Assembly: GCA_964386865.1 (NCBI GenBank)
Contig: CAYLUN010000134.1
Span: 1 to 11,998, forward strand
Direction: 5' to 3'
DNA: 11,998 bases
Source: CAYLUN01 sp964386865
GTDB lineage: Bacteria; Verrucomicrobiota; Kiritimatiellia; RFP12; UBA1067
A model generated the notes under the pieces. That model was given only the letters and a program-made list of their open reading frames with translations. It was not told the DNA's origin and made no database searches. This document shows positions 1 through 6,058 of the stretch, piece after piece (positions within the stretch are counted from its first letter, which is position 1; the number at the start of each line of letters is the position of its first letter). The position numbers were made by a program, and so were the translations under genes.

Positions 1-557
1 GCATGCACACCGACATGGGCACGCACTACACCGACCAGATGCAGTGGGTGCTGGGAACGGATGATACGGGGCCGGTCGAGTTCGAGGCCTCGGACATCGT
101 CTGGCCCGACCCCGCGACGTTCATGAGCGAAGTCGCGCTTTCCGGCACCTTCCGCTGCCGCTACGCCAGCGGCGTGAACGGCGTGATCTACCAGCGGCGC
201 GGATTCAAGGACCGCTACATCCGCTACATCGGCGACGAGGGCTGGATACAAGTGGACGACGACACGGATGTCGTGACCGCCGAGCCCGCCTCGATCCTCG
301 GCCTGCGCGGCGCGACGGGCGCCGGCTGGGACAACGCGGGCGACCACATCTCGAACCTGCTCGCGTCGATCCGCAGCCGCCGCCCGACGATCTGCAACCC
401 GGAGGTCGCACACCGCGCGCAGAGCATTGTCGGCGCCATGACGATCAGCGCCCGGCTGAATCGGAAGCTGAAGTGGGATCCGGCCACGGAGCGCTTCGAC
501 TGCGACGAGGCTAACCGGATGATGTGGCGCGAGCCGCGTGCGCCCTGGTGCGTGTAG
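1..557 (+). CDS. Gfo/Idh/MocA family oxidoreductase, C-terminal part (5' end outside window)
   Basis: The reading frame is open from the first base, so the gene starts upstream; about 184 C-terminal residues and the TAG stop (555-557) are present. The first visible residues, HTDMGTHYTDQMQWVLG, followed by a D-D-T-G-P-V-E stretch, match the segment of the Gfo/Idh/MocA C-terminal alpha/beta domain that carries the conserved G-x-H-x-x-D motif lining the substrate pocket. The tail, with C-N-P-E-V-A-H-R-A near residue 132 and a W-D-P near residue 159, is typical of the PVC-type subfamily that ends in a 'RAPW' motif. These enzymes are NAD(P)-dependent and oxidise or reduce sugars, inositols and their derivatives; the Rossmann domain that would bind NAD(P) lies outside the window. 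The substrate cannot be told. The gene ends 15 bp before the HEAT-repeat gene, so the two are probably co-transcribed. Family call is firm; function is generic. Confidence 0.88.
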   Translation, partial: MHTDMGTHYTDQMQWVLGTDDTGPVEFEASDIVWPDPATFMSEVALSGTFRCRYASGVNGVIYQRRGFKDRYIRYIGDEGWIQVDDDTDVVTAEPASILGLRGATGAGWDNAGDHISNLLASIRSRRPTICNPEVAHRAQSIVGAMTISARLNRKLKWDPATERFDCDEANRMMWREPRAPWCV

Positions 558-572
558 AAAGGGAGATTGGCT

Positions 573-2390
573 ATGACGAAGATGACCGATTTAGGGACAG
601 TGAGTTTGTGCGCCGTTTGGCTGTCTTCCTTTTGGGCAGCCGCGTTCTGCCCCGCAGCTGAACCGTTGGCCGCGATGAACACGCGACACGAATCCGGCGC
701 GGACGAGAGTGCGTTGCGTCGGGTCGACTTCGAGCTGAACGCGTCCGTTGCCCTGCCCGAGAGGCGGAAAGAGGTTGAGGCCGACCTGATCCGGCTGCTG
801 GCCGCCGACACGTCGTTCGAGGCCAAGCGTTTCGCCTGCACGCGGCTGGCCGTGTGTGGGACGGAGGCGTCGGTGCCGCCGTTGGCCGCGCTGCTCGCGA
901 CCGACGAGACGGTCGGCATCGCGTGCTTGGCGCTGTGCACCATCAAGTCCGCCCGCGCCGGCGACGCGCTTCGGGCCGCGGTGCCCGCTTCGAAGGGAGC
1001 GGCGCGTCTGCAGCTAGTGAATGCGCTGGGGCGCCGCGCCGAGGCGGAGTCTGTAACGGTTCTGTCCGGCTTGGCGCGCGATGCCGACGTGGCGGTTGCC
1101 CGCGCGGCCATCCGCGCGCTGGGCGTGATCGACGCGGCGCCGGCACGCGATGTCGTGGCCGCGCTGCGTCGGGAAGCGGCTCCTGCGGTCGCGGAGGCCG
1201 TGGCGGACGCGTCGCTGGCGGTTGCGGAGCGCCACTCCGCGGCGGGTGCGCGGAAAGACGCGGCCGCTGTGTGCGAGGAACTACTGGCTCGCCCGTTGCC
1301 CACGCATCTTCGCCGGGGCGCTTTCGGCCTGCTGCTGCGATGTCAGAGAGACGGGGGAGCGGAGCGCATCGCCGAGCTGCTCGGCCGCGCGCCCGTCGAC
1401 CCGGTGCTCGCGGCGGTCGCGATCGCCCGCGTTCCGGAGCTGCGGGGCTGGCGCGTGTCGAAAACGTTTGGCCGGCTGCTCGCCGGGCTTCCTGTCGAAC
1501 AGCAGGTGCTGCTGATCGAGGCGCTGTCGTGGCGCGGCGATTCGTCCGCCCGTGCGGCTGTCCGGGCGCAAGCCGGCGCGGCTGACGCGCGCGTGCGTCT
1601 GGCCGCCGTTGCGGCGCTGGGCCGAACGGAGGACGAGGATGCGGTGCCCGCCCTGGTGTTGGCGCTGGCGCGAGCTGCGTCGCCGGACGAGACGAAGTCG
1701 GCGGAGCTGGCGCTCGCCGGATTGAAGGGTGGCGAGAAGGCCGACCAGGCGCTCTGCGCCGCCGTGCGCGAAGCGAAGGAGGCCGCGTCGAAGGCGACGC
1801 TGCTGTCCGTGCTCGCCCGGCGCGGCGGGCCGAAGGCCGCTGCGGCGCTGCTCGACAGCGCGTGCGGCGAGGATCGCGAGGCCGCGCGCGCTGCCGCGCA
1901 GGCGCTGACGCGTTTGGCGGACGGGGCGGACGCAGCGGCGCTTCCTGAGCTGCAGCGGGCCTTGGCGGGCAAGGACGCAAGCCGGAGCGACGCCGCCCTG
2001 CGCGCGCTGGCCGCTTGGCGGAGCGCCGACGCGTGGGATGCGCTGCTCGGTGTCTATCGGAAGCCGGCGAACGACGCGCAGCGAACGCTGGCCCTGCGCG
2101 GCTTGGCCCGTATCGCGGGCGAGGGCAATGCGAAGGCCGACGCGGCGCTGATCGGCCGCTACCGGCAGGTGTTGGAGGGTGCGCGGGACGACGGCGAACG
2201 CAAACTGGTTCTAAATACGCTGGCCGGCGCGTCTCATCCCGACGCGCTGGCCCTGGCCGTGTCGCTGCTGTCGGCGTCCGGCGTCCGCGCCGAGGCCGCT
2301 GGTGCGGTTGAGCGGATCGCCGCCGCGCTACAGAAATCGCATCCGGATCTGGCGCGCGAGGCGCTGCAGAGAGCGAAGGACGGGCCGTAA
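573..2390 (+). CDS. Secreted HEAT-repeat protein
   Basis: A 605-residue alanine- and leucine-rich protein. I chose ATG 573 because GGGAG at 561-565 sits 7 bases upstream; an in-frame TTG at 567 overlaps that ribosome site's spacer and is less likely. Residues about 8-25 are hydrophobic and end in A-F-C-P-A-A, giving a probable signal peptide cleaved near residue 29 and a periplasmic or surface location. The rest is a chain of about 30-residue helical pairs with the HEAT/PBS-lyase pattern: an R-x-x-A-x-x-A-L-G core recurs, for example RAAIRALG near residue 176, RLAAVAALG near residue 346 and RAAAQALTRLA near residue 440. HEAT solenoids bind other proteins and have no catalytic residues. In PVC bacteria such proteins often sit beside Gfo/Idh/MocA oxidoreductases and sugar-use genes, as here. 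The binding partner is unknown. A GC-rich shadow frame runs antisense across the whole gene and is not coding. Confidence 0.85.
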   Translation: MTKMTDLGTVSLCAVWLSSFWAAAFCPAAEPLAAMNTRHESGADESALRRVDFELNASVALPERRKEVEADLIRLLAADTSFEAKRFACTRLAVCGTEASVPPLAALLATDETVGIACLALCTIKSARAGDALRAAVPASKGAARLQLVNALGRRAEAESVTVLSGLARDADVAVARAAIRALGVIDAAPARDVVAALRREAAPAVAEAVADASLAVAERHSAAGARKDAAAVCEELLARPLPTHLRRGAFGLLLRCQRDGGAERIAELLGRAPVDPVLAAVAIARVPELRGWRVSKTFGRLLAGLPVEQQVLLIEALSWRGDSSARAAVRAQAGAADARVRLAAVAALGRTEDEDAVPALVLALARAASPDETKSAELALAGLKGGEKADQALCAAVREAKEAASKATLLSVLARRGGPKAAAALLDSACGEDREAARAAAQALTRLADGADAAALPELQRALAGKDASRSDAALRALAAWRSADAWDALLGVYRKPANDAQRTLALRGLARIAGEGNAKADAALIGRYRQVLEGARDDGERKLVLNTLAGASHPDALALAVSLLSASGVRAEAAGAVERIAAALQKSHPDLAREALQRAKDGP

Positions 2391-2445
2391 AGGCTGTGTT
2401 ATGCAGTAAACTCCCTTGTGTGACGAGGAGGTGCGAGGGCGGCGG

Positions 2446-2889
2446 ATGGTGGATGTAGATAGAATCGAATGGCTCGAAAAAGTCGACGGAATCGATTCGG
2501 CCGAATCTTTCAATTCCGTCGAGAGCGGCATCATCGCCGCGTACGGCGGCGGCGGGCGGCACGTGTACTTTCTCGAGGGTGTGCCGTTGGACGTGGTGTT
2601 CACGGCGGCGGTGGACTGGGGAGGGAAGGCCGGGAACCGGTTGGAGTTCAACGGCGCCAACAACGGGCTGGGCTTGTCGAAGAGCCTCGCCGTGGACACG
2701 TTTCCCGTGGGCGGCAAACTGGAGGTCGTGGCCGTGGCGGCGGGTGGAACGGACAAACAAGAGGGTGGCCTGCGCGATGAGCGAGAGGTGTTTGGACAGA
2801 GTGTTGCCGCGACCGCGTGCGTTCGAACGCGCGGCTGGAGCGTTCGCGCTGGGCGCGACGGGCGTTGCGTGTTTCGAGGGTGGGGCTGA
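2446..2889 (+). pseudogene. Probable remnant of an extracellular beta-sandwich-domain protein
   Basis: The frame is open from TTG 2416; ATG 2446, with GAGGG at 2435-2439 six bases upstream, is the better start and gives 147 residues. I do not recognise a named family. Residues about 38-105 alternate hydrophobic and polar residues as in a beta-sandwich, with a V-D-W-G-G-K turn (56-61), an F-N-G-A-N loop and K-L-E-V-V-A-V-A near 91-98. This resembles one repeat from large secreted adhesin or glycosidase-associated proteins. Two things argue against an intact gene: there is no signal peptide, and after about residue 106 (position 2763) the sequence turns into arginine-rich nonsense overlapping the first 113 bases of the GH20 gene. 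The first 75 bases are noticeably AT-richer than the neighbours and contain a 40-bp nested palindrome. I infer a truncated 3' or internal piece of a larger gene. A short real ORF ending at 2889 remains possible. Confidence 0.45.
2483..2522. repeat. Nested 40-bp palindrome
   Basis: The outer arms TCGACGGAAT (2483-2492) and ATTCCGTCGA (2513-2522) are perfect 10-bp reverse complements. Inside them lies a second perfect 14-bp palindrome, GATTCGGCCGAATC (2494-2507), with no spacer at its centre. One base (2493) separates the arms on the left and five bases (2508-2512) on the right. It lies in the locally AT-richer start of the remnant ORF. It could be a protein-binding operator, a recombination site or a cruciform. 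There is no T-run after it, so it does not look like a terminator. Confidence 0.75.
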
Positions 2890-4582
2890 CGGCGTACGCC
2901 CCGCGATCGAGCGCGTGCGCCGGCTGCTCGGCCCCGGCTGGCGGCTGTGCGCGGGCGCGTCTGAGGGCGCGGCCATCCGTTTCCGCATCGTACCGCAGGT
3001 GGCGGGCGCGCAGTCCTACGTGCTGAAGGTGGGCGCGGAGGGCGTTGATGCCGAGGCGCAGGATGCGGCGGGGCTGTTCTATGCGGCGGTGACGCTGGCG
3101 CAACTCGCGCGGGTGTGCGGAAACACCTTGCCGGCCTGCGTGATCAGCGATTGGCCGGACTTTCCGGTTCGCGGCGTAATGCTCGATGTCAGCCGCGACA
3201 AGGTTCCGACGATGGAGACGCTCGCGGGCCTCATCGATCAGCTTTCGGATCTCAAAATCAACCAGTTGCAGCTCTACACCGAGCACACCTTCGCGTACCG
3301 GGAGCACGAGGAGGTGTGGCGCGACGCGAGCCCGCTGACGCCGGACGAAGTCCGCGCGCTAGACACCTACTGCCGCGACCGCTGCGTCGAGCTGGTGCCG
3401 AACCAGAACTCGTTCGGCCATCTGGAGCGCTGGCTGACGCGGCCGCGCTACAACGGGCTGGCCGAGCTGCCGCAGGGCGGCGCGCCGCTGCCGTGGGGCG
3501 GCGTACACGAGAAGCCCACGTCGCTCTGCCCGACTGATCCGCGCAGCGTGGCGTTTTTGGCCGGGCTCTACGACGAGCTGCTGCCGAACTTCTCCTCGCG
3601 CCTCTTCAACGTCGGCTGCGACGAGACCTTCGACCTGCGCGGCGAGGGGCGGTCCGCCGCGCTCGTGAAGCAGGTCGGCGAGGGGCGGGTCTATCTCGAT
3701 TTCCTAGCGCGGATCCACGCTTTAGTGCAGGAGCGGGGCCGGACGATGCAGGTCTGGGGCGACATCATTATCCGCCATCCCGAACTCGTGCCGGAGATTC
3801 CCGCCGGGACGATCGCGCTCGAGTGGGGGTACGAGGCAGACCATCCGTTCGAGGCGCACGGCGCCCTGTTCGCGCAGTCGGGCGTGCCGTTCTACGTCTG
3901 CCCGGGCACCTCGTCGTGGAACAGTTTGGCGGGCCGTACGGCCAACATGCTGGACAACCTGCGGTCTGCCGCGGCGAACGGTCTGCGCCACGGCGCGTGC
4001 GGGTTTCTCATCACCGACTGGGGCGACGGGGGCCATTGGCAGCCGCTGGCCGTGAGCCTGGCGGGTTTCGCATTTGGCGCGGGCGTGTCGTGGTGTCTTG
4101 AGAAGAACGGTGCCGGCGATTTGGCGGCGGTGCTGGACGCACACCTGACCGAGGGGTTCGGCTGCGCGCTGTTGGAGTTCGGCGACGCGTACCGGCTGTG
4201 CGGCGCGCTACGCGGCAACGGCACGGAGCTGTTCCATATCCTGTCAAAGCCGCGCGCGCGGCCGGTCTCGCCGGGGGTCACGCACGCGACGCTGCGGGCG
4301 GTGCTGGATCGCGTGGACGAGGTGGCGGGGGCGATGCCGGCGTCAGACTCAGCGATCGCCCAGGAAACGGCCCATGCGGCGCTCCTGCTACGGGCGGCCT
4401 GCCATCGCGGCGTGGCGCTGTTGGCGGGCGGGCTTGACCGCTCCGACGACAGGCGGCGGCTGGCGGACGAGATGGAGGCGCTGACCGCGTCGCACGCCCG
4501 GATTTGGCGGCTGCGCAACCGCGAGGGCGGGCTGGCCGACAGTCTGGCGCGGTTCGCGCCTGTCCGCGCGGAATACGGCTAG
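2777..4582 (+). CDS. Glycoside hydrolase family 20-type beta-N-acetylhexosaminidase, cytoplasmic
   Basis: A 601-residue protein. ATG 2777 is chosen because the conserved N-terminal domain begins at once (V-L-P-R-P-R-x-F at 9-16) and G-A-G-G-G lies at 2761-2765, about 11 bases upstream. Residues 1-125 form the alpha/beta GH20b-like domain. Residues about 130-440 are the TIM barrel, opening with R-G-V-M-L-D-V-S-R-D (132-141) and K-I-N-Q-L-Q-L-Y (160-167). The GH20 signature D-E pair is in NVGCDET at 278-284: E283 would be the acid/base, and D282 would orient the substrate acetamido group in substrate-assisted catalysis. W-G-D at 327-329 and T-D-W-G-D-G-G at 413-419 are likely subsite residues. 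Residues 445-601 are a helical C-terminal region. Family members remove terminal GlcNAc or GalNAc from glycans. There is no signal peptide, so it probably acts on imported oligosaccharides. Family assignment is good; substrate is inferred. Confidence 0.82.
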   Translation: MSERCLDRVLPRPRAFERAAGAFALGATGVACFEGGADGVRPAIERVRRLLGPGWRLCAGASEGAAIRFRIVPQVAGAQSYVLKVGAEGVDAEAQDAAGLFYAAVTLAQLARVCGNTLPACVISDWPDFPVRGVMLDVSRDKVPTMETLAGLIDQLSDLKINQLQLYTEHTFAYREHEEVWRDASPLTPDEVRALDTYCRDRCVELVPNQNSFGHLERWLTRPRYNGLAELPQGGAPLPWGGVHEKPTSLCPTDPRSVAFLAGLYDELLPNFSSRLFNVGCDETFDLRGEGRSAALVKQVGEGRVYLDFLARIHALVQERGRTMQVWGDIIIRHPELVPEIPAGTIALEWGYEADHPFEAHGALFAQSGVPFYVCPGTSSWNSLAGRTANMLDNLRSAAANGLRHGACGFLITDWGDGGHWQPLAVSLAGFAFGAGVSWCLEKNGAGDLAAVLDAHLTEGFGCALLEFGDAYRLCGALRGNGTELFHILSKPRARPVSPGVTHATLRAVLDRVDEVAGAMPASDSAIAQETAHAALLLRAACHRGVALLAGGLDRSDDRRRLADEMEALTASHARIWRLRNREGGLADSLARFAPVRAEYG

Positions 4583-4587
4583 CAGTC

Positions 4588-4601
4588 GGCCGCACGCGGC
4601 C
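4588..4601 (+). terminator. GC-rich hairpin just after the GH20 gene
   Basis: GGCCG (4588-4592), loop CACG, CGGCC (4597-4601); the symmetry extends to six bases per arm if the loop is read as two bases. It begins 5 bases after the GH20 stop codon. No T-run follows, so it is not a complete intrinsic terminator. It may protect the 3' end of the message or act with another factor. Confidence 0.3.
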
Positions 4602-4612
4602 AGCCTCGCGCC

Positions 4613-4665
4613 GGTAGGGACGGCAGCCCCATGCCGTCCGAGGACGGCGTGTGCGCCGCCCCTCC
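4613..4665. repeat. Four-arm alternating palindrome (REP-like element) between convergent genes
   Basis: GGACGGC occurs at 4618-4624 and 4642-4648, and its reverse complement GCCGTCC at 4633-4639. The first pair forms a perfect 8-bp stem (GGACGGCA 4618-4625 with TGCCGTCC 4632-4639, 6-base loop). The middle pair (4633-4639 with 4642-4648) is a second perfect dyad with only GA between. The ends GGTAGGGACGGC (4613-4624) and GCCGCCCCTCC (4655-4665) also pair, with one bulged T and one mismatch. A small stem CGGCG/CGCCG (4645-4649, 4654-4658) closes the right half. This pattern resembles dispersed intergenic REP-type elements. It fills most of the gap between two converging stops and could serve as a two-way 3' barrier. 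I found no second copy in this window. Confidence 0.6.
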
Positions 4666-4678
4666 AAAGAAACGGTTG

Positions 4679-5899
4679 CTAGCGGGGCTCCGCTGCAGGC
4701 GGCATGATTTCGAGCGCGTGCTTGCGGACCTCGCTGTCGTTCGGCAGGCGTCCGTGTTTTGTTCTGAACGCCTCCGAGAATTGCCGCATGCCTTCATAAT
4801 AGCGCTGGAGCGTGAAGTAGAACGGCTGCTTCCGGTTTTTGTCGTCGATGAGCCAGAACCCGCGGTGTTCGCCTTTGACGATTTCGTTGCAGTACAGCTC
4901 CCAGTACAGCACGAAGGGGCAGCCCCACTCCAGCGCGGCGCGGCAGACGTCGCGCGAATAGAGGTCTTGCAGCTCCGGCGTCGTGGTCTTCGAGAGCGGG
5001 AAGCCGTATTCGCCGATGAAGACGCGCTTGCCTTTGAAGCCGGCCTTGGGCGGCAGCTTCGATTCTATGTAACTGAGCGCGGCGTGCAGGGCTTCCCGCG
5101 TGTTGCCTTGGTTCGGGTTGATCGTGTCGTAGCAGGAGTAGGAGACGTAATCCACAGGCGTGTGCGGAAGGACGCTGCTGACGAGGCAGGCGCCGCCCTT
5201 CATGCCTTTCTGGACCAGGTTGGCCTCGGTGTAGTGGTAGACGTGGACGTCCTTGGCGGCGGTCTCGCGCCTTGCTGCGTCAACGGCGGCCTGGCGCACG
5301 TTCAGCCAAGCGATCATGCCCGTGATTGCCTCGGGGCTCGGATCACGTTTGCTGTCGTAGTCGGAATGCAGGCACCAGTCGCCCTCCCAGTGCCCGAGAA
5401 GGAAGGTCTTTCCCGTGCCGCTGTACGTTCTGAGGAGATAGGAGGCGAGCGCGTAGACTTCGTCGTAAGCCTCCTGCTTCTCCTGCTCCGAGAGGCCGTC
5501 TTTCCACGCGGAATCGGCATGCGCGAAGGGGTAAGTCCAGAGGTGGTAGTAGGCGAAGGGCATGTCCAGCACCGCCTTGACAGACGGCTCCCGGCTGGCC
5601 AGTTCGGCCAGCGAGCGGATGTCTTCTCGCTTGGGGAGACCGTAAATCTCATTCATTCGCTTGCACAGGCTGATCTTCAGAATCGAGGAGCCCATTTCGC
5701 TGATCCGCTCGGCTGTCTCAACCAAGCGGGTCTTCTCGGTGAACGCGTACTTCACGCCGATCGTCTGCGTGCCGAGAACGGTGTTGACCGTGTCCACGCG
5801 CGGAGGAACCGCGGAGGCTTGTTCGCTCTGCGCGGCGGCCGCATTGAGCCAGGCGAGCGTGAGTGAGGAGAGGAGGACGGGGTAGGTTCGTGTATGCAT
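4679..5899 (-). CDS. Secreted TIM-barrel glycoside hydrolase-like protein, family uncertain
   Basis: A 406-residue protein starting at ATG 5899 and ending with TAG. Residues about 6-23 are a signal peptide (hydrophobic run ending A-A-A-A-Q), so it is exported. The sequence follows a (beta/alpha)8 pattern like clan GH-A enzymes. K-I-S-L at 75-78 fits strand 2. F-L-L-G-H-W-E-G-D-W at 166-175 fits strand 4, with E172 as a candidate acid/base. V-D-Y-V-S-Y-S at 249-255 fits strand 6. R-V-F-I-G-E-Y-G at 292-299 fits strand 7, with E297 a candidate nucleophile. P-F-V-L-Y-W-E-L-Y at 328-336 fits strand 8. I cannot place it in a CAZy family: strand 4 lacks the usual N-E pair. It lies 159 bp downstream of the heparinase-like gene in the same direction, so it could be the last gene of that unit or have its own promoter. 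I see no clear ribosome site before the start. Confidence 0.7.
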   Translation of the reverse strand: MHTRTYPVLLSSLTLAWLNAAAAQSEQASAVPPRVDTVNTVLGTQTIGVKYAFTEKTRLVETAERISEMGSSILKISLCKRMNEIYGLPKREDIRSLAELASREPSVKAVLDMPFAYYHLWTYPFAHADSAWKDGLSEQEKQEAYDEVYALASYLLRTYSGTGKTFLLGHWEGDWCLHSDYDSKRDPSPEAITGMIAWLNVRQAAVDAARRETAAKDVHVYHYTEANLVQKGMKGGACLVSSVLPHTPVDYVSYSCYDTINPNQGNTREALHAALSYIESKLPPKAGFKGKRVFIGEYGFPLSKTTTPELQDLYSRDVCRAALEWGCPFVLYWELYCNEIVKGEHRGFWLIDDKNRKQPFYFTLQRYYEGMRQFSEAFRTKHGRLPNDSEVRKHALEIMPPAAEPR

Positions 5900-6023
5900 A
5901 TCGTATGTCGTGTCCGAGGGGTCTGCGTTCAGGTTGATTTTGGCGAGGGAGGTTAGGAGGCGCCGCTCACCGCTCGCAGGTCTCTCATCGGTTCTCGCTC
6001 CTGTTTCGGTGTTCTCTCATACC

Positions 6024-6047
6024 GGCGAGGAGTGGGTGCTCCGCGCC
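6024..6047 (-). terminator. Imperfect hairpin in the 159-bp gap after the heparinase-like gene
   Basis: Arms GGCGAGGAG (6024-6032) and CTCCGCGCC (6039-6047) pair over 4+4 bases with one central mismatch and a 6-base loop. The hairpin starts 12 bases past the lyase stop codon when read on the minus strand. No T-run follows, so termination is doubtful. I see nothing else firm in 5900-6058, and no convincing -35/-10 pair for the downstream gene. Confidence 0.22.
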
Positions 6048-6058
6048 CGCACGACGGT

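Noticed and set aside
2579..2776. Upstream in-frame extension of the GH20 gene
   Set aside because: The extra 66 residues are Trp/Arg-rich out-of-frame translation of the remnant, and the GH20 N-terminal domain starts right after ATG 2777.
943..2988. Long minus-strand open frame of about 681 codons antisense to the HEAT gene and the remnant
   Set aside because: Arg/Pro/Ala-rich low-complexity translation, no domain, and it mirrors the codon third-position GC bias of the HEAT gene; a GC-rich shadow.
4631..5866. Plus-strand open frame of about 411 codons antisense to the glycosidase-like gene
   Set aside because: No domain signal and no ribosome site, and it starts within the palindromic element; the minus strand has a signal peptide and barrel pattern.
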